A stretch of 20,587 bases of DNA, taken from IMG/VR virus record IMGVR_UViG_3300035564_000048, positions 1-20,587 of that record; one strand, given 5' to 3'. Numbering within the stretch: position 1 is the stretch's first letter; the number at the start of each line of letters is the position of its first letter. Positions 1 to 7,708 of this stretch are shown here, in pieces. Source of the stretch: a virus. Below the pieces are notes generated by a model that saw nothing but the letters and a program-made list of their open reading frames with translations, made no database searches and was not told the DNA's origin. The translations under genes were made by a program, and so were the position numbers.

Positions 1-594
1 ATGGAGTGGCCTGACTGGGCAACGTCGGCAGATTGGTACGAGGGTCCAGATACATTTGTTTTTTCCCGGAATTGCAACATCGGAATACGTCGGGCTGATT
101 CGGATGACGTGGTGCTTCTGAATGATGACGCCATTCTCAAGACCCCCCGCGGACTCTCAATCCTCGCCACGCAGGCCCACGCGCACCCGGAGTACGGCGC
201 GATCTGCCCCGGCTTCGACTGGTGCGGAACGCCGAATCTTGTCAACCAGGGGCGCGCGGAACTAACCGAAGAGAAGACTATGCTGGTGTTCGCCTGCGTG
301 TTCATCCCGCGCGCCACGATAGACCGCGTGGGCTTTCTCGACGAGCGATTCGGCGTCAACGCGGGCGGACCAGGCCGGCGCGGCTACGGCTGCGACGATG
401 ACGACTATTCGAAGCGGATCCGTGATGCTGGCCTGAAGCTCGGCGTCTACGATCCGGTGATGGTGCACCACACGAAGGAGCACACGGGGCTGCGGTCCAC
501 GTTCCGCGACGATCCAGAGCACTCGTGGGACGTGAAGGCTCACGAAGAGTTATTCCGCCAGAAGCACGGCGTACACCCGAGGTTGCAGAAATGA
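1..594 (+). CDS. Glycosyltransferase family 2-like protein, 5' partial
   Basis: C-terminal part of a GT-A fold glycosyltransferase, which would transfer a sugar from a nucleotide-sugar donor. Visible features: an FSRNCNIGI segment (residues 21-29) typical of the stretch before the metal site, LLNDDA at 39-44 in the position of the DxD motif, and a late acidic GYGCDDDD stretch followed by an R..AG.K..VYDP..VHH pattern, as in the GxxEDxD...RaG...y.P...v.H end of family-2 enzymes. The first GT-A strand and its nucleotide-binding DxS region, usually some 50-60 residues, are missing, so the ATG at base 1 is probably internal and the gene begins upstream of the window. The stop overlaps the next start. 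Substrate unknown. The fold call is fairly secure; the function (virion, DNA or host-surface glycosylation) is not. Confidence 0.7.
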   Translation: MEWPDWATSADWYEGPDTFVFSRNCNIGIRRADSDDVVLLNDDAILKTPRGLSILATQAHAHPEYGAICPGFDWCGTPNLVNQGRAELTEEKTMLVFACVFIPRATIDRVGFLDERFGVNAGGPGRRGYGCDDDDYSKRIRDAGLKLGVYDPVMVHHTKEHTGLRSTFRDDPEHSWDVKAHEELFRQKHGVHPRLQK

Positions 595-833
595 TGTGGA
601 AAAGGCATAAGCGCCTGCGCCGCCAAATCAGCGCGGGCACGCGCGCACTCCGCGAGCGCAAGTTGAAGCGCGTCGAGGCATACGACAAGCGGCTGCAAGA
701 GCGGATAAAGGGCGTGGCGTACACAGTGGAGGGGCTCCGCGAGGCGCTGCGAAACTTCCGAAACGTCACCGGGCGGCAGGTACGTGTCGGCGTGGCGAGT
801 AGAGCGGGGATCAACTGGAGGGCAGGAAAATAA
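591..833 (+). CDS. Small basic hypothetical protein
   Basis: An 80-residue protein, very rich in Arg and Lys, starting with tandem Met codons (591 or 594) that overlap the stop of the glycosyltransferase gene as ATGATG. Residues 1-60 look helical, with charged repeats such as RALRERKLKRVEAYDKRL, and the tail is glycine- and arginine-containing. No domain recognised. The high charge would fit nucleic-acid or acidic-partner binding, but that is inference. It sits in an unbroken overlapping gene run and ends in TAATG shared with the next gene, which supports it being real. Confidence 0.55.
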   Translation: MMWKRHKRLRRQISAGTRALRERKLKRVEAYDKRLQERIKGVAYTVEGLREALRNFRNVTGRQVRVGVASRAGINWRAGK

Positions 834-1441
834 TGCCAGTCATACCCCAACCCGTTTGGAACATCGAAGCACTCATCGGCCCCGATCTTCCGATTCCCGG
901 ATGGTTCGCCAAAGAGAACCGAATCGAATTGGGAAAGCTGATCGTGGAGCACGATATAAAGTCCGTCGTCGAGGTCGGCTCATTCCTCGGACTCAGTGCC
1001 GTCTGGTTCGCTCAGCGCGTTGAGCAAGTCCACTGCGTTGACACGTGGATTGAGACGGCGACTTATGAGAGCGACAACAACCTCGTGGGCACGCTGCGCA
1101 AGTGGGATCTGCCGCGCGATTTCTTCCCGCTCTTCCGCGACAACGTGATGCGGTCTGGTGTCTGGCACAAGATTCACCCGATCAAGGGAGATAGCCGCTT
1201 CGTGTCGGAGGAGGTGCCATACGCTGATCTGGTTTACCTGGACGGGGGACACAGATACGAACAGGTCAAGGATGACATCCAGATCTATCGCGACAAGGCG
1301 CGTGTCATCTTGGCGGGAGACGACTACGTGAAGAGGGACGACATAGACGGCTCTCCGTGCTTCGGCGTGATAGAGGCAGTGACGGAGCTTCTGCCGGACC
1401 ATCGGCACGTGGGGCCGTTCTGGTATTGGGTGAGGCCATGA
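833..1441 (+). CDS. Class I SAM-dependent methyltransferase
   Basis: A 202-residue Rossmann-fold methyltransferase, close to the usual size of the Methyltransf_24 type. SAM-binding motif I is at residues 45-54 (VVEVGSFLGL). An acidic residue ends strand 2 at D70 (VHCVDTW). The motif LDGGH at 136-140, followed by Y..V..D, matches the strand-4 DGxHxYxxVxxD signature of this group. The start is supported by GGAGGG some 13 bases upstream and by the TAATG overlap with the previous stop. Methyltransferases of this type beside glycosyltransferases usually modify sugars or small molecules; here the substrate is unknown. It is separate from the DNA cytosine methyltransferase further right. Confidence 0.8.
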   Translation: MPVIPQPVWNIEALIGPDLPIPGWFAKENRIELGKLIVEHDIKSVVEVGSFLGLSAVWFAQRVEQVHCVDTWIETATYESDNNLVGTLRKWDLPRDFFPLFRDNVMRSGVWHKIHPIKGDSRFVSEEVPYADLVYLDGGHRYEQVKDDIQIYRDKARVILAGDDYVKRDDIDGSPCFGVIEAVTELLPDHRHVGPFWYWVRP

Positions 1442-1851
1442 AGACACTTCACCCGCTTGATGCTGGCCTGATGGAGATCGGCGCTCCTGTTAGCGGCCTG
1501 CAATTTCCTCCTGACGGATGGCGCGTCATTCAGGAATGGGGAAATGGATACGCTTTGGGGCACGTGAATGGTCTTCGGGTGATGGTAGACGTCGGGCTGA
1601 AGGATGATAATCGCTGGTGGCTGCACGTATCTTTCTCGCGCAAAGCATGGACTCCGAGCCACGACGATACCTGCCAAGTGAAACGTGACTTCATTGGCGA
1701 CCGATACGCTTACATCGTTCATCCTCCAGCCGAGAAGTATGTCAATATCCATCAGCACTGCCTGCATTTGTGGGCGCTGGTGAGTGCGGATCAAGGGCGC
1801 GTTCTGCCAGAGTTCAGCGATTTTCTCGAAGGAATCGGACGGTCTATATGA
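1438..1851 (+). CDS. DUF7694-like phage protein
   Basis: A 137-residue protein. The second half has the pattern WLHVSFSR...P..DDT..VKRDFIGD.YAYIVHPP..KYVNIH..CLHLW (residues about 61-116), which I recognise as that of a family seen in many phages and prophages and named only as a domain of unknown function (DUF7694). No catalytic function is known to me. It starts at ATG 1438, overlapping the methyltransferase stop (ATGA), and ends overlapping the next glycosyltransferase start, so it is likely translated by coupling. Family assignment is by memory of the motif and was not searched. Confidence 0.65.
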   Translation: MKTLHPLDAGLMEIGAPVSGLQFPPDGWRVIQEWGNGYALGHVNGLRVMVDVGLKDDNRWWLHVSFSRKAWTPSHDDTCQVKRDFIGDRYAYIVHPPAEKYVNIHQHCLHLWALVSADQGRVLPEFSDFLEGIGRSI

Positions 1852-2600
1852 AAATCCAAGCCTATCTCGCCTGCTACAACGAGGCCGATATTCTCCCCCA
1901 CGTGCTGCGCCATCTCCGCGAGCAGGGCGTCAGCGTGCGTGTCCTGGACGGGTCTTCGAGCGACGGGTCCTACGCTATCGCACTTCGAGAAGCCGATTCG
2001 GTAGAGAGTTTCCCGCCGCAATATTCTCCCGTTCAATGTTGCACCGACATCCTGCACCGCGTCGAGGAGTTGGCCGCCGAGTCCGATGCATCGTGGGTAC
2101 TTTATACGGACTGCGACGAATGGCGCCGTTCACCAGTCGAGGGCGAGACTCTGGCGCAAGGCATCGCACGAGTGGACGCGGCCGGATTCAACGCGATCGA
2201 CTTCGAGGTTTTCCAGTTCTACCCGACTTCGGGCGGCTGGACGCCAGCGGCCAACCCCGAGACGTACTTTCACTACTACAACCAGACGGACTGCATCAGC
2301 CGCATCCCGAATCGCAAGCTGTGGAAGAACACAGGGCGCGTGACTCTCGCGGACGGCGGCCACGGCGTCACGTTCCGCGGCATCCGAGTGTGCCCCGAGA
2401 AGTTTGTCATGAAGCACTACCCGTTCCGCACTCCGGCACAGGCCCGCGCGAAGATTGAGACCCGCCTGGCGCGGCGCTGCAAAGAGGAGCATGATCGCGG
2501 GTGGGGCGTCCACTACGACCAGTACCCGCCTGACTTCAGCTACTGTTGGGACGCGACGAAACTGCTGCGGTGGGAAGATACGAGGAGCCCGAGACCATGA
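1848..2600 (+). CDS. Glycosyltransferase family 2-like protein
   Basis: A complete 250-residue GT-A enzyme. The N terminus MKIQAYLACYNEADILP gives strand 1 with the nucleotide-binding YNE (10-12). LDGSSSDGS at 33-41 is the expected second segment, and TDCDEW at 87-92 provides the D.DE metal/donor motif. Later residues (NRKLWKN near 158, then HGV and KHYPFRT) resemble the C-terminal part of the Glyco_tranf_2_4 group. An upstream extension in frame exists, but ATG 1848 overlaps the previous stop (ATGA) and begins exactly at the conserved strand, so it is preferred. Together with the partial enzyme at 1-594 it forms a two-glycosyltransferase cluster. Acceptor unknown. Confidence 0.8.
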   Translation: MKIQAYLACYNEADILPHVLRHLREQGVSVRVLDGSSSDGSYAIALREADSVESFPPQYSPVQCCTDILHRVEELAAESDASWVLYTDCDEWRRSPVEGETLAQGIARVDAAGFNAIDFEVFQFYPTSGGWTPAANPETYFHYYNQTDCISRIPNRKLWKNTGRVTLADGGHGVTFRGIRVCPEKFVMKHYPFRTPAQARAKIETRLARRCKEEHDRGWGVHYDQYPPDFSYCWDATKLLRWEDTRSPRP

Positions 2601-2989
2601 CGAAAGCAGAGTTTGACCTCTTTACGAAAGAAGTGGATGCGAAACTAGGAAATCCCGCGATGACTTGTGAGGGTCCCGAACCTCACGATTTTCGCAGAAT
2701 GAAAGAGCGCGGCGTCCGCTTCGTGCATAGTGGCTTATTCGTGCACGTGCCTACGGGAGCAAAAATATTCACCGAGTCCGGAACTGTCCTAAATGGCATT
2801 CCCTGTGAGGACTGGGCACCGGACGGAAAAGTAAAGTGCAAGATAGTCGTTGCCGACGACGCGGCAGCCGAGGAAATCATGCAAATCGTCCGCGCGGCCG
2901 GATTTGAGCCGCGCTATGACCCGCCGACAAGTCCCGGTTACTACGGGACGGTTTTCTTTGACGCTACAGTGGAGGGAGCGAGGCCATGA
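2597..2989 (+). CDS. Hypothetical phage protein
   Basis: A 130-residue protein with no family I recognise. The start at 2597 is supported by GAGGAG about 12 bases upstream and by the ATGA overlap with the glycosyltransferase stop. The middle (VRFVHSGLFVHVPTGAKIF) is probably beta-rich. The second half reads like a small alpha/beta fold: KIVVADDAAAEEIMQIVRAAGF then a Pro/Tyr-rich loop and YGTVFFDATV. Ends overlapping the next gene. Function unknown. Confidence 0.65.
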   Translation: MTKAEFDLFTKEVDAKLGNPAMTCEGPEPHDFRRMKERGVRFVHSGLFVHVPTGAKIFTESGTVLNGIPCEDWAPDGKVKCKIVVADDAAAEEIMQIVRAAGFEPRYDPPTSPGYYGTVFFDATVEGARP

Positions 2990-3417
2990 AGGTAACCCCA
3001 TTTCAGATCATCGATCCGACTCGATACGTAAACTGTCCATGCTGTGGTAAGGGGAACCACGCTGTCAGTCATCTCGAAATCGGATGCCGAACCAGATGGG
3101 TGTGCCACCAAGAGGAATGCCGACAGCATTTCTCTCTGCACGTCATCTCTGCCGACGAGATCGAGCTGACGCCACGCGACGAATTTAGCAAGCTCTGTCG
3201 GGTTACTCTGCGATCCACCAGACCCGTGACTATTGTGGTGGAGGGAATCCATCACGAGGACGAGGACGATTCCCATCGGTACTACTACAACGAGGGCACG
3301 TGCCCGACGAATTATCTCGGAGTGCTGAAGGTGTTTGACGATGAAGGCGACGACGACCCCCATGGAATATTTGAATTCGTTAAATGCGATCCTTGGGTAG
3401 TAGAATCAAAGCCATGA
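2986..3417 (+). CDS. Zinc-ribbon hypothetical protein
   Basis: A 143-residue protein. The N-terminal third holds a probable zinc ribbon: C17-P-C-C20 and C40-x4-C45, with H25, H29 and H48 nearby. The remainder is acidic, with clusters EDEDD (about 87-91) and DDEGDDD (about 117-123), and has no domain I know. A clear GGAGGGAGCGAGG tract precedes ATG 2986, which also overlaps the previous stop. It is the last gene before the portal, whose start overlaps its stop. The C-terminal acidity and metal site suggest a binding rather than enzymatic role, which is inference. Confidence 0.65.
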   Translation: MKVTPFQIIDPTRYVNCPCCGKGNHAVSHLEIGCRTRWVCHQEECRQHFSLHVISADEIELTPRDEFSKLCRVTLRSTRPVTIVVEGIHHEDEDDSHRYYYNEGTCPTNYLGVLKVFDDEGDDDPHGIFEFVKCDPWVVESKP

Positions 3418-5378
3418 AGCAACTCATCCGCCGATGGCTGCAGCCCGCGCCCGCGCCAAGCGCTGTTCTGTCTGGCGCACTCTCCGAACACAACAGCAGC
3501 ATCGACCGGGAGCGCCGTCTCCGCGAAGAGAACCGTTTCTTAACCAACGCGCTAGCAACGCGCGAGACCGAGGAACAGCGGAAGGCCCGTCAAGGCTGCG
3601 AATTCATTGCGGAGATGATCGAGGCGCAGGCGATGTGCGGCTCCGGCCCGTGGGCGCCCGGCGACCCGGAGGCGCTGGCCCATGCCAGCAAGCCACTCCG
3701 TGAGGCACTTCGACTGAGCGAGGCTGGCCCGGTGGACAACATCGGCGTGTACGGCATGTACGAGCTGATGCTGCAGAACATCGGCTGGCAGCAGGAGATC
3801 AACTACTTCCAGCTGGAATTTACGCGATGGGGCATCCAGCAGATTATTCTTATCTGCCGCCTGTACTACCTGAAGAACCCAATCCCGCGGCGGCTGGTGG
3901 ACGTCTGCGCTCAATACGTCTTCGCCCGCGGCGTCGAGGTGTCCACCCCAGACAAAGACGCAAACCAGGTCTGGAAAGATTTCCTCTCGCGCAATCAGAA
4001 GGTTTTGGGGCAGGTGGCGCTGACGGACCTCGAGAAGACGAAGGACCGGGACGGCAACCTATTCTTTGCATTCTTCACGGACCAGGCGACGGGTGATACC
4101 GATATCCGGCTGATCGACGCTACCGAGATCCAGGATATCTGGTGCGACCCCGAGGACGCCGATAAGCCGCAATACTATCGCCGCGAGTGGATCCAGAAGG
4201 TGCACGACCCGGCGAGTGGGACCGGCCGCACCGAGCCCAAAAAAGCATGGTACCCGGCGATCAACTACGACCCTGCCGAGAAGCCCGCGACGATCAGCGG
4301 CTATCCGGTCATGTGGGATTCGCCCGTCTACCATCGCAAGGTGGGCACGGTAGGCAAGTGGCTGTTCGGCTGCCCGCGCATTTACCCCATGCTGGATTGG
4401 GCGAAAGAATCGCGGCGGTTCCTCGAGGCTTGCGCGTCGGTTCGCCAGAGCTTGAGCCAGTTCGCCTTTGACGTCAGCACTAAGGGCGGCCAGCAGGCGA
4501 TTGAGGGTGTCAAGCAGCAGATGCAGACGACCCTTGGGCCTGGGATGCCGGGATGGGACACGAACCCGCCAGCGGTCGCGGGCGCTTCGTTTATTCACGG
4601 CAGCGGAACCACGATTGACGCTTTCAAGGTTCAGGGCGCCACGTTCTCACCGGAGGACGTGCGGCGATACCTGTTGATGTGCTGCATGGTCAAGGGTATG
4701 CCCGAAACATTCCTCGGAGACGTGAGCACGGGCAATCTCGCGACGGCTACCAGCTTGGATAGGCCGACAGAAACCGTGTTCCTGAGTCTCCAGGAGGAGT
4801 GGCGCGAAGACTTGAGCGTTATTGCCACCTACGTGCTGACGCGCAGCCTACGGGCGCCGAGCGGCAAACTGCGGGAGGCGTGGCAGTCGCGCGGGCTGGA
4901 GGTGGGCGCTATCAAGATACTGGAGGCAGTGCGCAAGATCGGCCCCGACGGACGACTGCACTACGTCACCGAACGCGCTCCGGTCGCGAAGTCAAACAAG
5001 CTCGAAATCGAGGTGGACTTCCCGAGCATCCGCGAAGGTGATGCCGTGGCAGAGGCCAACGCCATTGTGGAGTCCATGACGCTCGGCAACAAGGGCGGCA
5101 TCGTCGCCGGCATCGACGAGAAAGAGGGCGTCAAGTTGCTCTTCAAAAATCGTGGCGTGCAGAACGGCGACGAGATCGCAGAGCAGATGTACCCCGACTA
5201 CGACCCGGACAGGAGCAAGATTGTCGAGCCTCCACCGATCGGCAAACTGAAGGCGCCGGGCGGCATCCAACCGTCGCCGGAGAATGCACAGGCCGTGCTG
5301 GACGCCAACGCGGAAGGCCCGGTCAAAGAGGCTTTCGCGCGTCTGGCCGAGGCCGTCGGAAGGATCTTAGGCGAATGA
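3414..5378 (+). CDS. Phage portal protein
   Basis: A 654-residue portal, the dodecameric ring at the head vertex through which DNA is packaged and to which the connector attaches. Evidence: an initial charged helical region, then RRLVDVCAQYVFARGVEV, a VWKDF...N wing-like segment, DRDGNLFFAFFTD followed by DIRLIDATEIQDIW (the typical portal sequence of strand pairs), the QSLSQFAFDV helix, and FSPEDVRRYLLMCCMVKGMPETFLGDVSTGNLATA, which matches the late portal helix and loop before the C-terminal domain. ATG 3414 overlaps the previous stop and is preferred over an upstream Met at 3384. No terminase lies between it and the left edge, so the packaging genes are presumably further left. The length fits large portals. 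Confidence 0.85.
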   Translation: MKQLIRRWLQPAPAPSAVLSGALSEHNSSIDRERRLREENRFLTNALATRETEEQRKARQGCEFIAEMIEAQAMCGSGPWAPGDPEALAHASKPLREALRLSEAGPVDNIGVYGMYELMLQNIGWQQEINYFQLEFTRWGIQQIILICRLYYLKNPIPRRLVDVCAQYVFARGVEVSTPDKDANQVWKDFLSRNQKVLGQVALTDLEKTKDRDGNLFFAFFTDQATGDTDIRLIDATEIQDIWCDPEDADKPQYYRREWIQKVHDPASGTGRTEPKKAWYPAINYDPAEKPATISGYPVMWDSPVYHRKVGTVGKWLFGCPRIYPMLDWAKESRRFLEACASVRQSLSQFAFDVSTKGGQQAIEGVKQQMQTTLGPGMPGWDTNPPAVAGASFIHGSGTTIDAFKVQGATFSPEDVRRYLLMCCMVKGMPETFLGDVSTGNLATATSLDRPTETVFLSLQEEWREDLSVIATYVLTRSLRAPSGKLREAWQSRGLEVGAIKILEAVRKIGPDGRLHYVTERAPVAKSNKLEIEVDFPSIREGDAVAEANAIVESMTLGNKGGIVAGIDEKEGVKLLFKNRGVQNGDEIAEQMYPDYDPDRSKIVEPPPIGKLKAPGGIQPSPENAQAVLDANAEGPVKEAFARLAEAVGRILGE

Positions 5379-5821
5379 ACCTTACCCCCGTTGAATCGTC
5401 GCACGTCGCGGCAATCGGCTATTTGGACGATGAACGCGTGCTGCTGGTGCGGTACCACGATGGACATCTCTACGCCTGGCTGGATGTCTCGGCAGCGCAG
5501 TTCGCCTCGCTGATGGCCGCGCCGAGCAAGGGGAAGGCGCTGCACGCGATGCGCGGAACTTCGATTTTGATCTCACGAAAGGAGGACGCCAACCAGATAG
5601 ACAACTCCGGAGCGGGGACCGTCGCACACGTCAAAAGCGGTCCCCTTAACACGCTGGATGAGGACGCGGGAAAGTGCTGCGCTAAGACTATGAAGACCTT
5701 TCCTCCGGGTGATGACATAGTTGCGTTCACGTGCGTGCAGTGTGGCCTTGAGTTCCGTCCGGAGATGGTTGGACCCGTGCGGCACTGGCGCATCGTTCCG
5801 CAAGTGGTGATTCTGCGATGA
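5375..5821 (+). CDS. KTSC-domain protein with C-terminal zinc-finger-like region
   Basis: A 148-residue two-part protein. Residues about 5-60 match the KTSC domain (VESSHVAAIGYLDDERVLLV, DGHLYAWLDVSAAQF, then SKGKALHAMRG), a small fold found in phage proteins and at the end of some lysyl-tRNA synthetases. Residues about 100-130 carry CC and, about 20 residues on, CVQC, a possible zinc-binding site, followed by an aromatic/hydrophobic tail. The linker (about 70-95) has no clear domain. The ATGA overlap with the portal and with the MuF-like gene puts it in the head operon, but its role there is unknown. Confidence 0.65.
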   Translation: MNLTPVESSHVAAIGYLDDERVLLVRYHDGHLYAWLDVSAAQFASLMAAPSKGKALHAMRGTSILISRKEDANQIDNSGAGTVAHVKSGPLNTLDEDAGKCCAKTMKTFPPGDDIVAFTCVQCGLEFRPEMVGPVRHWRIVPQVVILR

Positions 5822-6666
5822 GGAAAGCGCTGACAGTCGGTAGCCTGATCGAAGCGATCGACCGTCTCGTTGTCATCCTGGAAGCCCCGCGCAAGGGCCT
5901 GAAGCATCCCAAGCACACGAAGCACGTTGCTCCGGCCCGTCGGCGCGTCGAGACGATCCTCCGCGGCTACTGGGCACGGCAAGAGGCGGCGATCCTCCGC
6001 GAAATCACGCCGAAGATTGCACACTTGCTGGCCAGCTTCCCGCGCATCCAGGAGGCCACGTCAACCGTAGGAAACCGCTTCGCCGCGAACCTCCTGCCGT
6101 CCAGCCTTCACCCGCTGCGATTCCCGGTGACCCCGGAAGAGGCGCGCGACTACGACAGCGCCATGACCGACGCGATCATGGGCGCGGCTAAGGTGATGGC
6201 TAAAGACCTGGCGGCCGGCGAGATCATCGCTACCGACTTTGCAGCACGCTACCTGCGAGACAACAGCCTCACGCGGCTAACGGGTAACTTCGCGGAGACG
6301 AGCGTCCAGCGGCTGCGCGACAGCGTTGCGAAAGCCTGGGACGCAGGCGGCAGTCAGACGCAGGTGATCGACGCGATCAAGAGCACGTTCGCAGACTTCA
6401 GCGATGCGCGGGCGAAGTTGGTGGCGAATACCGAGATCTCTGACGCCTACAACACGGCGCGGTTTTCGGTGGCGAAAGAGGCAGGGCTCGATGAGAAGTC
6501 CTGGGAGACCGAGAGCGGCGACCCGTGCCAGATCTGCCTTGATAACGAGGCACAAGGCTACATCGACATCGAAGAGGACTTTGACAGCGGAGACGATGCC
6601 CCGACGGCGCACCCGAACTGCCTTTGCACACTGAATTTCCGCAAGTCGAGTGGCGCAGAAGGGTAG
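5818..6666 (+). CDS. MuF-like (SPP1 gp7 family) head morphogenesis protein
   Basis: A 282-residue minor head protein expected inside the capsid and bound to the portal. The C-terminal region has the family signature: ARAKLVANTEISDAYNTAR, then W.TE.GDPCQIC...NE.QG.I, an F.SGD.AP..HPNC.C stretch and a final short strand. The paired cysteines and histidine (CQIC, HPNCLC) are the usual metal-site residues of the domain. The N-terminal two thirds is predicted helical. Its position directly downstream of the portal is the classic order. No toxin domain is fused at the C terminus, as occurs in some MuF proteins. The start overlaps the previous stop. Confidence 0.85.
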   Translation: MRKALTVGSLIEAIDRLVVILEAPRKGLKHPKHTKHVAPARRRVETILRGYWARQEAAILREITPKIAHLLASFPRIQEATSTVGNRFAANLLPSSLHPLRFPVTPEEARDYDSAMTDAIMGAAKVMAKDLAAGEIIATDFAARYLRDNSLTRLTGNFAETSVQRLRDSVAKAWDAGGSQTQVIDAIKSTFADFSDARAKLVANTEISDAYNTARFSVAKEAGLDEKSWETESGDPCQICLDNEAQGYIDIEEDFDSGDDAPTAHPNCLCTLNFRKSSGAEG

Positions 6667-6724
6667 TAGAATGAAAAGACCGGGCAGCACTCGTAATGCC
6701 GACCGGCCAGAACACCGCGACTTG

Positions 6725-6731
6725 AAAGGAG
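6725..6731 (+). promoter_or_regulatory. Ribosome binding site fixing the C5-methyltransferase start
   Basis: AAAGGAG lies 5 bases before ATG 6737. The reading frame is also open upstream, with ATGs at 6650 and 6671, but neither has as good a site, and conserved sequence begins only after 6737. This selects the start at 6737. Confidence 0.6.
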
Positions 6732-6736
6732 TCTCG

Positions 6737-7708
6737 ATGCCCACTTACGATTTTACCGATACTCGCCCGCTTTGCATAGACCTCTTCTGCGGCCTCGGGG
6801 GATGGAGCGAGGGATTCATTGCGGAAGGGTGGCGCGTCGTCGGCTTCGACAACGAACGGCACCAGTACGGCGACCAGCGCTATCCCGGACAGCTTGTCCT
6901 TCAGGACGTGCTCACCATACACGGGTCGCAATTCCGTAACGCCGATTGCATCGTGGCCTCACCTCCCTGTCAGAAATACTCCTGGATGGCGATGCCTTGG
7001 AGCCTTGCGAAACGTGAGGTTAGATGGCAGGAATGGGAGCGCGACTCGCCATTTGGTGACCGGCTGGAACCGCTGAACGCGCTGTTTAATGCGTGCTTCC
7101 GTATTCAGCGGGAGGCGTCAGAAGCGGCTGGCCGTCACATTCCGATGGTGGTAGAGAACGTCAAAGGGGCGCAGAAGTGGGTAGGGCGGGCAAACTGGCA
7201 CCACGGGAGTTTCTATCTGTGGGGAGATGTGCCAGCAATTATGCCGCATACGTTGAAACTGCGGAAAGTGCCGGGATTCAACTTTCACCAGCATGAGAAC
7301 GGCGGGGCGGGTGGGTCGTTTCAATCGGCGGCGGTCGCCGGCATCAAGGGGTCTGTGGGGATCGCAAGCGGGGACGCGCCAGAGGGCACGGGGAACTCGT
7401 CTTGGTTCTTCGGGGAGCGTGCGGACCCTCGGGACGTTCGCAAGCAGTCTGATGGCTCCTGGCTTCTGGCAGACGGGACGAAAGTGGGCGGCAGCGGCGC
7501 GGCATGGTTTGATGCGGGACCAGCGGCGTTATCTTCCCGCAGTTCCGCTCGCAAGGCAGCAAGCGCCATGATAGCCAAGATACCCGGTGAACTATCGCGC
7601 TACATTGCACGATACTATCGGCCTCAGATCGTACCGGCGATGAATCCAGCGTCCGCGAATGCTGCCCTGATCTCCGGCCGCTTCGAGTCCAGAGAACCGC
7701 GAATATAG
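6737..7708 (+). CDS. DNA (cytosine-5-)-methyltransferase, phage type
   Basis: A 323-residue enzyme that would methylate cytosine at carbon 5 in phage DNA, commonly as protection from host restriction. Motif I is CIDLFCGLGGWSEGF (13-27), with D38 of FDNE as the second SAM contact. Motif IV is ASPPCQKYS (74-82) with catalytic Cys78. Motif VI is VVENV (138-142). The region WVGRANW..GSFYLWGDVPA is typical of a phage branch of the family. A canonical QRR motif VIII and the GNAVP motif X are not apparent; the end has only IPGELSRYIARYY. The target-recognition part is short and Gly/Ser-rich. Specificity unknown. The last 85 bases overlap the opposite-strand gene ending at 7624. A longer form from 6650 or 6671 is possible. 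Confidence 0.8.
   Translation: MPTYDFTDTRPLCIDLFCGLGGWSEGFIAEGWRVVGFDNERHQYGDQRYPGQLVLQDVLTIHGSQFRNADCIVASPPCQKYSWMAMPWSLAKREVRWQEWERDSPFGDRLEPLNALFNACFRIQREASEAAGRHIPMVVENVKGAQKWVGRANWHHGSFYLWGDVPAIMPHTLKLRKVPGFNFHQHENGGAGGSFQSAAVAGIKGSVGIASGDAPEGTGNSSWFFGERADPRDVRKQSDGSWLLADGTKVGGSGAAWFDAGPAALSSRSSARKAASAMIAKIPGELSRYIARYYRPQIVPAMNPASANAALISGRFESREPRI

Noticed and set aside
356-952. 198-aa minus-strand ORF at the left end
   Set aside because: Arg/Ser-rich shadow of three plus-strand genes that have recognisable domains or coupled starts.
4059-4598. 179-aa minus-strand ORF within the portal gene
   Set aside because: Antisense to the portal coding sequence and Arg/Leu-rich like other shadow frames; no ribosome site or motif.
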